Shown piece by piece: positions 29,141-39,316 of a stretch of 64,000 nucleotides of DNA. The notes below the pieces were generated by a model. That model was given only the letters and a program-made list of their open reading frames with translations. It made no database searches and was not told the origin of the DNA. Source of the stretch: Ewingella americana (GTDB taxonomy: Bacteria; Pseudomonadota; Gammaproteobacteria; Enterobacterales; Enterobacteriaceae); the NCBI RefSeq assembly GCF_006438725.1, contig NZ_RCZD01000002.1, forward strand, positions 63,294-127,293, given 5' to 3'. The first letter of the stretch is position 1; every line of letters begins with the position of its first letter. The translations under genes were made by a program, and so were the position numbers.

Positions 29141-30288
29141 TGAAACTGAAAAACAAAACCCTGGATATTTTTGAGCAGAAGTTTGGCTACCCGGCCACCA
29201 TCACCATCAAAGCACCGGGGCGTGTAAACCTGATCGGCGAACATACCGACTACAACGACGGTTTCGTTCTGCCTTGTGCGATTGACTACGAAACCGTGAT
29301 CGCCTGCGCCCAGCGTAATGACCGCCAAATCCGCGTCGTGGCAGCAGATTTTGACAATGAAGAAGACAGCTTCTCCCTCGATGAGCCGATCCTCAGTAGC
29401 AAAACCCATCCGTGGGCCAACTATGTGCGCGGCGTGGTGAAACACCTGATGCAGCGCAACAAAGATTTCTCGGGTGCCGACATGGTTATCAGCGGCAACG
29501 TGCCGCAGGGCGCGGGCCTCAGCTCTTCTGCATCGCTGGAAGTGGCAGTCGGACAGGCGCTGAAGTCCCTGTATGACCTGCCGCTCGACGGCGTGGCGCT
29601 GGCATTAAACGGTCAGGAAGCGGAAAACCAGTTTGTCGGCTGTAACTGCGGGATCATGGACCAACTCATTTCCGCTCTCGGCAAACAAGATCACGCACTG
29701 TTGATCGACTGCCGCTCGCTGGAAACCCGTGCGGTCTCTATGCCGAAAAACGCCGCGGTGGTGATCATCAACTCCAACGTGAAACGCGGTCTGGTTGATA
29801 GTGAGTACAACGCCCGTCGCGAGCAGTGTGAAACTGCCGCCCGCTTCTTTGGTGTTAAAGCGCTGCGCGATGTGGACCCTTCCCTGTTCTTCTCGATTTC
29901 TGACGAACTGGATCCGGTCGTTTCGCGCCGTGCCCGTCATGTGATCACTGAAAACGATCGCACACTGGCCGCCGCCGATGCGCTGGCCGCTGGCGATTTG
30001 AAAAAGATGGGCGAACTGATGGCGGAATCTCATGCATCAATGCGTGACGATTTTGAGATAACGGTTCCCCCGGTCGATACCCTGGTTGAGATTGTTAAAG
30101 CCGTGATTGGCGACAAAGGCGGCGTGCGCATGACCGGCGGCGGCTTTGGTGGCTGCATCGTGGCGCTGATCCCGGTTGACCTGGTGGACAGCGTGCGCGA
30201 AACCGTCGCCCGTGAATATCCCGCACAAACCGGTCTGAAAGAGACGTTTTATGTCTGTACCGCCTCTCAGGGAGCCGGCATATGCTGA
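29137..30288 (+). CDS. galK: Galactokinase
   Basis: This GHMP kinase phosphorylates galactose at C1. The 383-residue protein has the galactokinase signature [19 protein letters not shown], the ATP loop [15 protein letters not shown], and the C-terminal [11 protein letters not shown]. Two tandem ATG codons (29137, 29140) are possible starts, both overlapping the galT stop. Confidence 0.97.
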   Translation: MMKLKNKTLDIFEQKFGYPATITIKAPGRVNLIGEHTDYNDGFVLPCAIDYETVIACAQRNDRQIRVVAADFDNEEDSFSLDEPILSSKTHPWANYVRGVVKHLMQRNKDFSGADMVISGNVPQGAGLSSSASLEVAVGQALKSLYDLPLDGVALALNGQEAENQFVGCNCGIMDQLISALGKQDHALLIDCRSLETRAVSMPKNAAVVIINSNVKRGLVDSEYNARREQCETAARFFGVKALRDVDPSLFFSISDELDPVVSRRARHVITENDRTLAAADALAAGDLKKMGELMAESHASMRDDFEITVPPVDTLVEIVKAVIGDKGGVRMTGGGFGGCIVALIPVDLVDSVRETVAREYPAQTGLKETFYVCTASQGAGIC

Positions 30289-31328
30289 AGCCAGAAAACA
30301 CCCTGTTAGCACCGGACGGCGAACCTTTCGAACTGGTCACCCTGAAGAACGCGGCAGGAACCACCGCCACGTTGATGGACTGGGGCGCGACCTGGCTTTC
30401 ACTCGAATTACCTCTGGCAGACGGCACAACGCGTGAACTGCTGCTGGGGTGTGAAAACCCACAGGCTTATATCAATCAGAGTGCCTATCTGGGCGCAACC
30501 GTAGGGCGTTATGCCAACCGCATCGCCCGTTCACAGTTTCAGATCGACTGTAAACCGCATCTGCTGGTCGCCAATCAGGGCGTGCATCAGTTGCACGGCG
30601 GGCCGGAAGGTTTCCATGCACGCCGCTGGAAAATCTTGTCGCAGAGTGAGCAGAAAGTCAGCTTCCAGCTGTTTTCTGCCGACGGTGATCAAGGGTATCC
30701 GGGTGATATGACGGCCGAAGTACAGTATCAGCTGACCGACGACAACCGCCTGGAGATCCGCTATAAAGCCACGGTAGATAAGCTGTGCCCGGTCAATCTG
30801 ACCAATCACGCTTATTTCAATCTTGATGGCGAAGGCAAAGACGCGCGACTGCAAACCCTGCAACTGTTTGCAGAACGTTTTCTGCCCATCGACAGCGACG
30901 GTATTCCCTGCGCGGATCCGACGCCCGTGGAGAACACCGGCATGAATTTTAATGCGCCGAAAACGCTGGCGAAAGATTTCCTCACCGATCGCGATCAGCA
31001 ACGGGTGAAAGGCTATGATCATGCCTATTTGCTTAATCGCAGCTGTAACAGCGGGGAACATCCGGCAGCACATCTGTGGTCAGCGGACGGTAACGTAAAA
31101 ATGAGCGTGTTTACCTCGGCTCCTGCGTTACAACTTTACAGCGGCAATTTCCTGAGCGGCACACCTAACCGCACCGGTGGCGAATACGCTAACTATCAGG
31201 GCGTGGCGCTGGAGAGTGAATTCCTGCCTGACAGCCCAAACCATTCGACCTGGCCGCAGCCAAGCTGCTGGATAAAACCCGGTCAAATTTACCGCTCAAA
31301 CACGACTTATCAATTTTTCGCATTATAA
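30282..31328 (+). CDS. galM: Galactose mutarotase (aldose 1-epimerase)
   Basis: GalM converts beta- to alpha-galactose ahead of GalK. The 348-residue protein has [16 protein letters not shown], the catalytic histidine segments [14 protein letters not shown] and [13 protein letters not shown], and the C-terminal [14 protein letters not shown] with the catalytic Glu. It overlaps galK by 7 nt and is followed by a strong terminator. Confidence 0.95.
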   Translation: MLKPENTLLAPDGEPFELVTLKNAAGTTATLMDWGATWLSLELPLADGTTRELLLGCENPQAYINQSAYLGATVGRYANRIARSQFQIDCKPHLLVANQGVHQLHGGPEGFHARRWKILSQSEQKVSFQLFSADGDQGYPGDMTAEVQYQLTDDNRLEIRYKATVDKLCPVNLTNHAYFNLDGEGKDARLQTLQLFAERFLPIDSDGIPCADPTPVENTGMNFNAPKTLAKDFLTDRDQQRVKGYDHAYLLNRSCNSGEHPAAHLWSADGNVKMSVFTSAPALQLYSGNFLSGTPNRTGGEYANYQGVALESEFLPDSPNHSTWPQPSCWIKPGQIYRSNTTYQFFAL

Positions 31329-31349
31329 GCGGTATCCTCGTGATATCAG

Positions 31350-31373
31350 CAGGGCCGGAAGGCCCTGTTTTTT
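31350..31373 (+). terminator. gal operon terminator
   Basis: CAGGGCC (31350-31356) pairs with GGCCCTG (31361-31367) over a GGAA loop, followed by six T residues. Confidence 0.9.
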
Positions 31374-31508
31374 CAGCACTCAGCCCACCATCCTGCGGTG
31401 AAATGTGACCTCCTGCTCATCCTGCTGCGCTTTTTTTATGCTAAAGCACGCAGGCCATCTACGCTTAGGGGGTGTCCTGCCAATGGGACGTCTGATAAGG
31501 AATCTGTT

Positions 31509-31841
31509 ATGCGTTTATCTGTAATATTACCTCTGCTGACAACCTTGTTAATCGGTGGTCAGGCGCTGGCTGCTGACACGGCGAAAGCCCCCTCTGCCGC
31601 CCAGACGGCACAACGTCAAAAAATGACCGACTGCAATCAACAGGCCACCGGCCAGTCGCTCAAGGGCGATGAGCGCAAAACATTTATGAGTCATTGTCTG
31701 AAAGCCGAAACCAAGCCTGACCAGAAGATGACTGACCAACAGAACAAAATGAAAACCTGTAATGCCGATGCCGCAAAGAAAGATCTAAAAGGCGATGCCC
31801 GTAAAACCTTTATGAGTACCTGTCTGAAAAAAGCCAGCTAA
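31509..31841 (+). CDS. psiF: PsiF-family periplasmic repeat protein
   Basis: The 110-residue protein has a signal peptide ending GGQALAA at about 22. Two PsiF repeats follow, each with a CN-x-(7-8)-LKGDxRKTFMSxCLK core (CNQQATGQSLKGDERKTFMS and CNADAAKKDLKGDARKTFMS). AAGGA precedes the ATG at 31509. In E. coli psiF is phosphate-starvation-induced beside phoA; here it lies between galM and gpmA, and I see no Pho box. Function is unknown. Confidence 0.88.
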   Translation: MRLSVILPLLTTLLIGGQALAADTAKAPSAAQTAQRQKMTDCNQQATGQSLKGDERKTFMSHCLKAETKPDQKMTDQQNKMKTCNADAAKKDLKGDARKTFMSTCLKKAS

Positions 31842-31890
31842 CGGCTGAAGTGAACTCTTAAATTCGCTATGGTGAAGGCTCTTCGAGTAG

Positions 31891-31931
31891 CGCAGACGGT
31901 AAGACAGCACACAATCAGATTGCCGTCTGCG
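31891..31931. repeat. Inverted repeat upstream of gpmA
   Basis: CGCAGACGGTAA (31891-31902) and TTGCCGTCTGCG (31920-31931) are complementary at 11 of 12 positions with a 17-nt loop. The right arm overlaps the presumed -35 of gpmA. It can act as the psiF 3' end or as part of gpmA control. Confidence 0.6.
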
Positions 31932-31943
31932 GCGCTCAGGCCA

Positions 31944-31965
31944 TATAATGATAAGCGTTATCATT
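31944..31965 (+). promoter_or_regulatory. gpmA promoter -10 overlapped by a Fur box
   Basis: The -10 TATAAT (31944-31949) is perfect; a -35-like TTGCCG lies at 31920-31925 with an 18-bp spacer. The 19-bp near-perfect palindrome AATGATAAGCGTTATCATT (31947-31965) is a Fur box directly over the -10 and start site. gpmA has been reported as a Fur target in E. coli, so iron-dependent repression is likely. Confidence 0.82.
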
Positions 31966-31994
31966 GGAAATTCAGTTAATTGAGGAGTTTAGCT

Positions 31995-32747
31995 ATGGCT
32001 GTAACCAAGCTGGTTCTGGTAAGACACGGCGAGAGTGAGTGGAACAAAGAGAACCGTTTTACCGGTTGGCATGATGTTGAACTGTCTGACAAGGGCCGTA
32101 CCGAAGCAAAAGCTGCCGGTCAGTTGCTGAAAGACGAAGGCTTCCATTTCGACTTCGCTTACACCTCCGTGCTGAAACGTGCCATCCATACCTTGTGGAG
32201 CGTTCTGGACGAACTGGATCAGCCATGGCTGCCAGTTGAAAAATCCTGGAAACTGAACGAACGTCATTACGGCGCGTTGCAGGGTCTGGATAAAGCTGAA
32301 ACCGCGAAAAAATACGGTGACGAGCAAGTTAAACAATGGCGTCGTGGCTTTGCCGTGACACCACCAGAACTGGAAAAAAGCGATGAGCGCTTCCCAGGCC
32401 ATGATCCGCGTTATGCGAAACTGCGCCCTGAAGAGCTGCCAACGACGGAAAGCCTGGCACTGACCATCGATCGCGTGATCCCTTACTGGACTGACGTTAT
32501 CAAACCACGTATCGAAAGCGGCGAGCGCGTGATCATCGCTGCACACGGTAACTCCCTGCGTGCGCTGGTTAAATACCTGGATAATCTGGGCGAAGACGAA
32601 ATTCTTGAACTCAACATCCCGACCGGTGTGCCATTGGTTTACGAATTCGACGAAAACTTCAAACCTATCAAACATTACTATCTGGGCAATGCCGACGAAA
32701 TCGCAGCGAAAGCGGCGGCCGTGGCAAACCAGGGTAAAGCGAAGTAA
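31995..32747 (+). CDS. gpmA: 2,3-bisphosphoglycerate-dependent phosphoglycerate mutase
   Basis: GpmA interconverts 3- and 2-phosphoglycerate in glycolysis. The 250-residue protein has the phosphohistidine motif [20 protein letters not shown] at residues 6-25 and the second histidine in [16 protein letters not shown]. The ATG at 31995 follows GAGGAG. Located between galM and aroG as in E. coli, but with psiF and an MFS gene added on either side. The leader carries a Fur box. Confidence 0.97.
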   Translation: MAVTKLVLVRHGESEWNKENRFTGWHDVELSDKGRTEAKAAGQLLKDEGFHFDFAYTSVLKRAIHTLWSVLDELDQPWLPVEKSWKLNERHYGALQGLDKAETAKKYGDEQVKQWRRGFAVTPPELEKSDERFPGHDPRYAKLRPEELPTTESLALTIDRVIPYWTDVIKPRIESGERVIIAAHGNSLRALVKYLDNLGEDEILELNIPTGVPLVYEFDENFKPIKHYYLGNADEIAAKAAAVANQGKAK

Positions 32748-32786
32748 TTCGCAGGTCTGCATCTGATGGCAGACAGCAACAGACAA

Positions 32787-32813
32787 GGGATAGCGAAAGC
32801 TGTCCCTTTTTTT
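32787..32813 (+). terminator. gpmA terminator
   Basis: GGGATAGC (32787-32794) pairs with GCTGTCCC (32799-32806, one G-T pair) over a GAAA tetraloop, followed by seven T residues. Confidence 0.9.
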
Positions 32814-32864
32814 ATGGTTATCAATGCTAAAGTACCTCCTTAAACTCCCGTACAGGAATGAGTC

Positions 32865-34322
32865 ATGTCAGGCGCTGACGTCAAATCAGAAGAAAACCAC
32901 CAGCCAACAGATAATCCACACCGCAGCTCTGCAATTTCCCCGATGGCCCTGCTGGTAGCAGGCGCTTTCTTTATGGAGTTTCTGGATGGCACGGTGATTG
33001 CCACGGCCCTACCCGACATGGCGCGCTCATTTGGCGTGCTGGCGGTAGATTTAAACATTGGTATCAGCGCCTATTTACTGACGCTGGCGGTGTTGATCCC
33101 AGCCAGTGGGTGGATCGCCGAACGCTTTGGTGCGCGCAATGTGTTCAGCGCCGCCCTGCTGATCTTCACCCTGTCTTCGCTACTTTGTGGTCTGGCGCAA
33201 AACGTCACAGAGTTTGTGGTCATGCGTGTTATACAGGGTATCGGCGGTGCCATGATGGTGCCGGTTGGCCGGTTAGCCGTTCTGCGCAATACGCCAAAAG
33301 ATCAGCTAATAAAGGCGATAGCCACGCTGACGTGGCCTGCGTTGGTCGCTCCAATCCTCGGGCCACCGATCGGTGGCTTCATCACCACGTATGCCAGTTG
33401 GCACTGGATATTTTTCATCAATGTTCCGCTTGGTGCGCTGGCGATTATTCTGGCCTGGCGGCTGATCCCCAATAAAACCGCCACCGGTAAACAGCCTTTC
33501 GATCTCAAAGGTTTTATCACGATGGGTGTGGCAATGCTGTGTCTGGTGATCGGGCTGGAACTGTGCAGCCAGCAGCAGGTGAATCTCACCTATGCGCTGC
33601 TATTACTGACGGCAGGTGGTGTTGCGCTGTGGATGGCAGTCCGGCATCTGCGTGACGCGGCGTTCCCCATGATCCGGCTGAGTTCGTTGCAGGTGAGCAG
33701 CTTCAGGATCACCATGCGCGGCGGGTTTATCTTCCGTACCACCATCAGCGCAGCCCCCTTTATGTTGCCACTGATGTTTCAGGTTGGTTTCGGGCTGGAT
33801 GCATTTCATTCAGGGATTCTGGTACTGGCGGTGTTCGCGGGAAATCTGGCGATGAAACCGGCGACCACGCCACTGATTCGTTATTTTGGCTTTAAAAAAT
33901 TACTGATCGGCAATGGTGTACTCAGCGCCCTTTCATTATTAGTGTGTGCGTTTCTCACGCCTTCCAGCCCGGAAGTATTAACCATGGTGATGCTGTTCTG
34001 GGGCGGGCTGTGCCGCTCAATGCAGTTCACCGGTATCAGTACCCTGGCGTTTGCCGAAGTGCCTGATAGCGAAATGAGTTCTGCTAACACGCTGTTCAGC
34101 ACATCGCTCCAACTGGCGGCGGGTCTGGGTGTCACGCTTGGTGCGCTCAGTATCAGGGCGGGTGAGTTTATCGCAAGGCAAGCCGGGTTAGCCTCAGAGC
34201 CAGGTATTGCGTTTCGTTTGGGGTTTGTGATTATTGCGCTTATCACCGTACTGGCGGTGATCGACATTGCCCGTCTGGCACCTGATGCTGGAATTGCGGT
34301 TTCACGCAAGGCCAAAAAATGA
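32865..34322 (+). CDS. MFS drug/solute transporter, DHA2 (14-helix) family
   Basis: The 485-residue inner-membrane protein has many predicted helices from about residue 25. DHA2 hallmarks are FLDGTVIATALPDMARSFG in helix 1, SGWIAERFGARNVF (motif A), RVIQGIGGAMMVPVGRL (motif B) and LGPPIGGFITTYASWHWIFF (motif C and the following loop). It resembles HsrA/MdtD-type proteins; substrate is unknown. It stands alone between gpmA and aroG, an insertion relative to E. coli. A terminator serving the convergent aroG begins at its stop codon. Confidence 0.88.
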   Translation: MSGADVKSEENHQPTDNPHRSSAISPMALLVAGAFFMEFLDGTVIATALPDMARSFGVLAVDLNIGISAYLLTLAVLIPASGWIAERFGARNVFSAALLIFTLSSLLCGLAQNVTEFVVMRVIQGIGGAMMVPVGRLAVLRNTPKDQLIKAIATLTWPALVAPILGPPIGGFITTYASWHWIFFINVPLGALAIILAWRLIPNKTATGKQPFDLKGFITMGVAMLCLVIGLELCSQQQVNLTYALLLLTAGGVALWMAVRHLRDAAFPMIRLSSLQVSSFRITMRGGFIFRTTISAAPFMLPLMFQVGFGLDAFHSGILVLAVFAGNLAMKPATTPLIRYFGFKKLLIGNGVLSALSLLVCAFLTPSSPEVLTMVMLFWGGLCRSMQFTGISTLAFAEVPDSEMSSANTLFSTSLQLAAGLGVTLGALSIRAGEFIARQAGLASEPGIAFRLGFVIIALITVLAVIDIARLAPDAGIAVSRKAKK

Positions 34323-34343
34323 AAAAGCCCCGATAACCGGGGC
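34322..34343 (-). terminator. aroG terminator
   Basis: GCCCCG (34327-34332) pairs with CGGGGC (34338-34343); on the minus strand five T residues follow. Confidence 0.8.
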
Positions 34344-34372
34344 GTTAGACATATTTACGTGTCGCCGTTGAA

Positions 34373-35425
34373 TTAGCCGCGACGCGCTTTTACCGCATCG
34401 GCCAGTTCACGCAGCAGGACTTCGGTGTCTTCCCAACCGATGCAAGCATCCGTTACGCTCTGGCCATAAGTCAGAGGTTCACCGCTGTCGAGGTTTTGAT
34501 TCCCTTCGACCAGGTGGCTTTCAACCATCACGCCCATAATCGCCTGTTCGCCTTTTGCCAGTTGGCCACAAACGTCAGTACAGACTTCCATCTGTTTTTT
34601 GAACTGCTTGCTGCTGTTAGCATGGCTGAAATCGATCATGATTTGCGCAGATAAACCGCCTTTTTTCAGCCCTTCTTTCACTTCGGTCACATCTTCAGCG
34701 CTGTAGTTCGGTTTTTTACCGCCGCGCAGGATGATGTGGCAGTCATTGTTGCCGCTGGTGCTGACGATCGCGGAGTGGCCCCATTTAGTGACCGACAGGA
34801 AGCAGTGCGGTGCACCGGCAGCGTTAATGGCGTCGATAGCGACTTTGATGGTGCCGTCAGTGCCGTTTTTGAAACCAACCGGGCATGAGAGGCCCGACGC
34901 CAGTTCACGATGAACCTGAGACTCAGTAGTACGCGCACCGATAGCGCCCCAACTCATCAGATCGGCTAAATATTGCGGGGTGATCATATCAAGGAATTCA
35001 CCCGCAGCCGGTAAACCCAGATCATTAATATCCAGCAACAATTTGCGTGCAATGCGCAGACCGTCGTTAATCTGGTAACTGTTGTTCATCTGCGGATCAT
35101 TGATCAGCCCTTTCCAACCCACCGTGGTACGCGGTTTTTCGAAATATACGCGCATCACAATTTCCAATTCACCGCGCAGTGTTTCGCGCAGAGTCACCAA
35201 ACGGGCAGCATACTCTTTCGCCGCTTTCGGATCGTTAATGGAACAGGGGCCAATTACGACGAGTAAACGATCATCGTTTCCTTTCAATATCTTATGAATG
35301 GCATTGCGTGCCTGAGATACCGTTTTTGCTGCTTTGTCGGTGGCCGGGAATTTCTCCAGGAGGGCAACCGGTGGCAAAAGTTCCTTGATTTCTTTGATGC
35401 GTAAATCGTCGTTTTGATAATTCAT
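34373..35425 (-). CDS. aroG: 3-deoxy-7-phosphoheptulonate synthase, Phe-sensitive type
   Basis: AroG condenses phosphoenolpyruvate and erythrose 4-phosphate, the first step of the shikimate pathway. The 350-residue class I enzyme has VIGPCSINDPKAAKEYA, MRVYFEKPRTTVGWKGLIND and the metal-binding region DFSHANSSKQ. The N terminus MNYQNDDLRIKEIKELLPP is that of the phenylalanine-inhibited isozyme. A half TyrR-like site (TTTACA on the minus strand near 35503) is visible but the palindrome is incomplete. Confidence 0.95.
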   Translation of the reverse strand: MNYQNDDLRIKEIKELLPPVALLEKFPATDKAAKTVSQARNAIHKILKGNDDRLLVVIGPCSINDPKAAKEYAARLVTLRETLRGELEIVMRVYFEKPRTTVGWKGLINDPQMNNSYQINDGLRIARKLLLDINDLGLPAAGEFLDMITPQYLADLMSWGAIGARTTESQVHRELASGLSCPVGFKNGTDGTIKVAIDAINAAGAPHCFLSVTKWGHSAIVSTSGNNDCHIILRGGKKPNYSAEDVTEVKEGLKKGGLSAQIMIDFSHANSSKQFKKQMEVCTDVCGQLAKGEQAIMGVMVESHLVEGNQNLDSGEPLTYGQSVTDACIGWEDTEVLLRELADAVKARRG

Positions 35426-35647
35426 AGCTGTTCCATTGGGTCTTTCATAATGAGGATGGGCGAAATGCTAAACGCGTCCAATCTAGCCGCATTGCGCGCC
35501 GGTGTAAATGCACTTTAAGCCCGTGAAGACTTTGCGAATAGTCTCAATAATATTGCAGCTACCTAATCATCAGCTAGGCTTTAGACATAAGGTTTCGACA
35601 GAAGCAAAACGACGATATATCACAACCATAAGATGGAGAGACAAGAT

Positions 35648-35989
35648 ATGAACAAGCTTGCGATTATGATTCTTGCCGCAACAATGACGTTAGGTAGTGG
35701 TGCAGCCTTTGCAGAGGGCAGTGATGCGGGTTCCAACAATGGCTCGGCGAACGAATCTAACAGCCCGGGTTCCATTCAAAAAATTGCGCCTAATGGTGTT
35801 GATAACAGCAAAATCAACAATACAGATAAGCCAGTGAATGAGGTCCATAAAAAGGCCCATAAATCTACCGACAAAACCCATCATAAGATGAGTAAGAAAA
35901 CCGTCGATCACAAAAAAGCCATGTGTAAAGATGGCCGTTGTCCGGATCAGGTTCCAGGAACCAATCAGTCCAAAGCCACCGGTAACTGA
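35648..35989 (+). CDS. ybgS: YbgS family small secreted protein
   Basis: The 113-residue protein has a signal peptide cleaved after AAFA (about residue 22), a Ser/Asn-rich segment, a His/Lys-rich middle (VHKKAHKSTDKTHHKMSKKT) and the conserved tail MCKDGRCPDQVPG. The tail and the place between aroG and zitB identify E. coli YbgS. Function is unknown; the name 'homeobox protein' in databases has no basis in this sequence. The histidine-rich part could bind metals beside the zinc exporter ZitB, but this is speculation. Confidence 0.85.
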   Translation: MNKLAIMILAATMTLGSGAAFAEGSDAGSNNGSANESNSPGSIQKIAPNGVDNSKINNTDKPVNEVHKKAHKSTDKTHHKMSKKTVDHKKAMCKDGRCPDQVPGTNQSKATGN

Positions 35990-36040
35990 TTTCATCCCGT
36001 TGAAATTTATTACCCTCATGAGTGCTTAATGCATGTACAA

Positions 36041-36063
36041 AAGGGAGCTTAGGCTCCCTTTTT
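36041..36063 (+). terminator. ybgS terminator
   Basis: AGGGAGC (36042-36048) pairs with GCTCCCT (36053-36059) over TTAG, followed by TTTTT. Confidence 0.9.
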
Positions 36064-36204
36064 CGTGGGTGTTTACGAGGAAAAAACGCTCCGTGGACCT
36101 ATAATAGAGTGCACCGGTTATTGCAGGATTTGCTGACTATGCTCATTAATAGACTGGAAGTATCCTGCATGGTTCAGCCGGCTTCACATTAGATAAGGAA
36201 AGGT

Positions 36205-37152
36205 ATGTCAGGCACCTCGTTTTTACCTCAGGACAAAAACAGCCGCCGGTTATTGCTGGCATTGATGATCACTGTGGTATTCATGGTGGTCGAGGTGATC
36301 GGCGGTCTGATTTCCGGTTCGCTGGCGCTGCTGGCCGATGCCGGTCATATGCTTACCGATGCTGCCGCCCTGCTGATCGCCTTGCTGGCGGTGCATTTCG
36401 CCAAACGCAAACCCAGCACCCGCCACACGTTTGGTTATCTTCGCCTGACCACAATGGCGGCGTTCGTCAATGCGGCAGCGCTGCTGGTTATCGTCATTTT
36501 AATTGTCTGGGAAGCCATCATCCGTTTTGTCAATCCGCAGCCGGTCATGGGCGGAACCATGCTGATCGTGGGTATCGCCGGGCTATTTGCCAATCTGTTC
36601 TCGTTTTGGTTGCTACATCAGGGGGAAGAGAAAGCCAATATCAACGTGCGGGCTGCTGCGTTACACGTAATGGGCGATCTGCTGGGTTCCATTGGGGCCG
36701 TCGCGGCTGCGCTTATTATTATGAAGACAGGCTGGACGCCGATAGACCCGATTCTGTCAGTGCTGGTGTCCTGTCTGGTGCTCAACAATGCGTGGCGCTT
36801 AATGAAAGAGAGTTTTCATGAATTGCTGGAAGGCACGCCGCAGGAAGTGGATATTGAGAAACTCCGTAAAGATCTGTCGGTCGCTATTCCCGAAATACGC
36901 AATATTCACCATGTTCACGTCTGGCAGATTGGCGAACAACGCCTGATGACGCTGCATGCGCAGGTTGTGCCGCCACACGACCACGATGCGCTGTTAGACC
37001 GTATACAAAAGTACCTGCTGGATAAATACCGTATCGGTCATGCCACCATTCAAATGGAGTATGGCGAGTGCAGCACGCCGGACTGTCTGATTAATGAAAA
37101 CAGTGCCGCTGAAGCCGGGCACGACCACCACAGCCACGCACATCACCATTAA
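36205..37152 (+). CDS. zitB: Zinc transporter ZitB (cation diffusion facilitator)
   Basis: ZitB exports Zn(II) from the cytoplasm by proton antiport. The 315-residue protein has six membrane helices. The transport-site motif [19 protein letters not shown] in helix 2 and [12 protein letters not shown] in helix 5 carry the paired Asp/His ligands. A cytoplasmic domain and a histidine-rich end ([10 protein letters not shown]) follow. AAGGAAAGG precedes the ATG. Confidence 0.95.
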   Translation: MSGTSFLPQDKNSRRLLLALMITVVFMVVEVIGGLISGSLALLADAGHMLTDAAALLIALLAVHFAKRKPSTRHTFGYLRLTTMAAFVNAAALLVIVILIVWEAIIRFVNPQPVMGGTMLIVGIAGLFANLFSFWLLHQGEEKANINVRAAALHVMGDLLGSIGAVAAALIIMKTGWTPIDPILSVLVSCLVLNNAWRLMKESFHELLEGTPQEVDIEKLRKDLSVAIPEIRNIHHVHVWQIGEQRLMTLHAQVVPPHDHDALLDRIQKYLLDKYRIGHATIQMEYGECSTPDCLINENSAAEAGHDHHSHAHHH

Positions 37153-37178
37153 TCACGCTATTTGGCCCTCAAACGCAC

Positions 37179-37201
37179 AGCGCCCCCATAAAGGAGGCGC
37201 T
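37179..37201. terminator. Hairpin between convergent zitB and pnuC
   Basis: AGCGCC (37179-37184) pairs with GGCGCT (37196-37201), extended by CC/GG pairs. No long T-run is present on either side. Confidence 0.5.
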
Positions 37202-37226
37202 ACGATGAAATCTATTTCCTGAAGAG

Positions 37227-37949
37227 TTAAACGCGCCGCAGTGGCTTAGAGCCGTTGTCAGCCGCACTTTTTATCCACAGCCATGAACCATTCAGCGCAA
37301 TCAGCGTCAGTAACACATATTCCAGCGCCATGGCATAGACGCCCTGATAAGCAAAAATCGCCACGCTTATGATGTCGATGACTACCCATATCAGCCAGTT
37401 CTCTACGTATTTACGGGTCATCAGCAGCATGGCGATGATCGACAGCACCATCATGGAAGAATCCCAGAACGGGAATGCATCAGGTTGCAGCGCAGGCATC
37501 TGCACATCCAGCCCCAGGGCTTGCATCAGGTTTACTGCAATTTGGCTCAGCGCAGCAAATACACGGTCAATATTGAAAGTCATCAATAAAATACCGGCCA
37601 CACAAACCACACCCCATACCAGCGTTTTGCCGCGCGGCAGCCAGCGTATTTGCAGTTCGGCCTGCTGGTCTGCCGTCTGACGACTCCAGGCATACCAGCC
37701 ATAAATGTTGGCTGCGAAGAAAAAGATTTGCAGCAGCAGGCTGGCATAAAGCTGAATCTGGAAGAAAATCACCGCAAACAGCGTGACGTTAATCAGACCA
37801 AACGGATAGTTGATGATCTTCTCTTTGCTGGCATACCAAATGCAAAGTAAACCAAACAGGGTGCCGATCGCTTCAATCCACGAGAGATCATAACCGCCCT
37901 TGCCGAGCGGAATATGAACCAGAATGTTGCTGGTACTGAAAAAATCCAT
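37227..37949 (-). CDS. pnuC: Nicotinamide riboside transporter
   Basis: PnuC is an inner-membrane facilitator for nicotinamide riboside uptake. The 240-residue protein starts MDFFSTSNILVHIPLGKGGY and shows FGLINVTLFAVIFFQIQLYA, FFAANIYGWYAWSRQT and FWDSSMMVLSIIAMLLMTRK, very close to E. coli PnuC. The ATG at 37949 is preferred over an upstream in-frame start. It lies 51 nt after nadA and is probably cotranscribed. Confidence 0.96.
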   Translation of the reverse strand: MDFFSTSNILVHIPLGKGGYDLSWIEAIGTLFGLLCIWYASKEKIINYPFGLINVTLFAVIFFQIQLYASLLLQIFFFAANIYGWYAWSRQTADQQAELQIRWLPRGKTLVWGVVCVAGILLMTFNIDRVFAALSQIAVNLMQALGLDVQMPALQPDAFPFWDSSMMVLSIIAMLLMTRKYVENWLIWVVIDIISVAIFAYQGVYAMALEYVLLTLIALNGSWLWIKSAADNGSKPLRRV

Positions 37950-38000
37950 AACGATTCCCTTCTGTTGCTTCATTCAGACAGGAGCACCGCTCCCTGCGTT

Positions 38001-39062
38001 TTACATCGTACCCTGCACGCGCAGTTTAAGCTGTGCAGCAAACTCCAGCATCCGGTTCAATGGGATCAGTGATTTAACCCGCAGCGCTTCATCTACTTCA
38101 ATCGCATGTTGAGCACCGCCCAGTTCCAGACCTTCGGCAATGGCTTTGAGGCCGTTCATTGCCATCCACGGGCAGTGCGCGCAGGTACGGCAACTGGCGC
38201 CTTCACCGGCAGTCGGCGCTTCGAACAACTCTTTATCCGGCACGGCCTGCTGCATTTTATAAAAGATCCCGCGATCGGTGGCCACAATAAGTTGCTTATT
38301 CGGCAGCGTTTTCGCCGCCTGAATCAACTGGCTGGTTGAGCCTACCGCATCAGCCATATCGACAATTGCCTGAGGTGATTCAGGGTGAACCAGCACGGCG
38401 GCGTCTGGATAAAGTGCTTTCATCCGTTCCAACGCCTGGGTTTTGAATTCGTCATGCACAATACATGCGCCCTGCCAGCACAGCACATCCGCACCGGTCT
38501 GCTTACGCACGTAATTACCTAAATGGCGGTCGGGTGCCCAGATAATTTTCTGGCCCAGGCTGTCGAGATGCTCAATCAGCTCAACCGCAATGCTTGAGGT
38601 TACTACCCAGTCAGCGCGCGCTTTTACCGCAGCAGAAGTATTCGCGTAGACCACTACGGTGCGATCAGGATGACTGTCGCAAAAATCAGAGAACGCCTGC
38701 TCAGGACAACCCAGGTCTAATGAGCATTCTGCATTAAGCGTGGGCATGAGCACGGTTTTTTCCGGGCTGAGGATCTTGGCCGTTTCGCCCATAAAGCGCA
38801 CACCGGCCACCAACAGCGTTGAAGCCGGATGCTGACTACCGAAGCGCGCCATCTCCAGCGAATCGGCAACGCAACCACCGGTCTCTTCCGCCAGCGCCTG
38901 AATTTCAGGATCAGTGTAGTAGTGGGCGACCATCACAGCATTACGCTGTTTTAGCAGGGTTTTGATTTTGGCTTTATAGAAGGCTTTTTCATCCTGGCTT
39001 AAAGGAATCGGCTTAGGCGGAAAAGGATAAACGGTTGCATTCAGATCTAAAGTCTCGCTCAT
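38001..39062 (-). CDS. nadA: Quinolinate synthase A
   Basis: NadA is a 4Fe-4S enzyme making quinolinate from iminoaspartate and dihydroxyacetone phosphate in NAD synthesis. The 353-residue protein has [20 protein letters not shown], the cluster cysteines in [20 protein letters not shown] and [17 protein letters not shown], and the GRTCR-like end region. It is first in the nadA-pnuC unit, with a NadR box in its promoter. Confidence 0.97.
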   Translation of the reverse strand: MSETLDLNATVYPFPPKPIPLSQDEKAFYKAKIKTLLKQRNAVMVAHYYTDPEIQALAEETGGCVADSLEMARFGSQHPASTLLVAGVRFMGETAKILSPEKTVLMPTLNAECSLDLGCPEQAFSDFCDSHPDRTVVVYANTSAAVKARADWVVTSSIAVELIEHLDSLGQKIIWAPDRHLGNYVRKQTGADVLCWQGACIVHDEFKTQALERMKALYPDAAVLVHPESPQAIVDMADAVGSTSQLIQAAKTLPNKQLIVATDRGIFYKMQQAVPDKELFEAPTAGEGASCRTCAHCPWMAMNGLKAIAEGLELGGAQHAIEVDEALRVKSLIPLNRMLEFAAQLKLRVQGTM

Positions 39063-39133
39063 TGCTCATCATCTCTTTTGGCCGGGGGCTCAGCCCGGAC
39101 TCAGGAAGCAGTAACGGAGAAAACTCGTCCGTT

Positions 39134-39151
39134 TGTTTTGTATGCTAAACA
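39134..39151. promoter_or_regulatory. NadR operator of nadA-pnuC
   Basis: TGTTTT-GTATGC-TAAACA matches the NadR consensus TGTTTA-N6-TAAACA at 11 of 12 arm positions, about 70 bp upstream of nadA. NAD-dependent repression is expected. Confidence 0.78.
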
Positions 39152-39259
39152 AAATAACGCAGATGAGAGGAAAAGTCGCTTGAATTTTAATCTTTAGGCA
39201 GAAAGTGTTTAAGGGACTTAAAAATCGAGACGGAGAAGGGTTTTGGCGGGGATATAAAC

Positions 39260-39282
39260 AAAAAAAACGCCATGAGGCGTTT
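39260..39282 (-). terminator. Terminator of the tRNA-Lys operon
   Basis: AAACGCC (39265-39271) and GGCGTTT (39276-39282) form a stem over ATGA. On the minus strand the A-run 39260-39266 gives the T-tract. It lies downstream of the whole tRNA array. Confidence 0.85.
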
Positions 39283-39316
39283 CTTTACTCGACTTACTTT
39301 TTCCACTTTAAAAGCA

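Noticed and set aside
35503-35520. TyrR box upstream of aroG
   Set aside because: Only one half-site (TTTACA) fits; the other matches 3 of 6 bases, so I do not list it as an operator.
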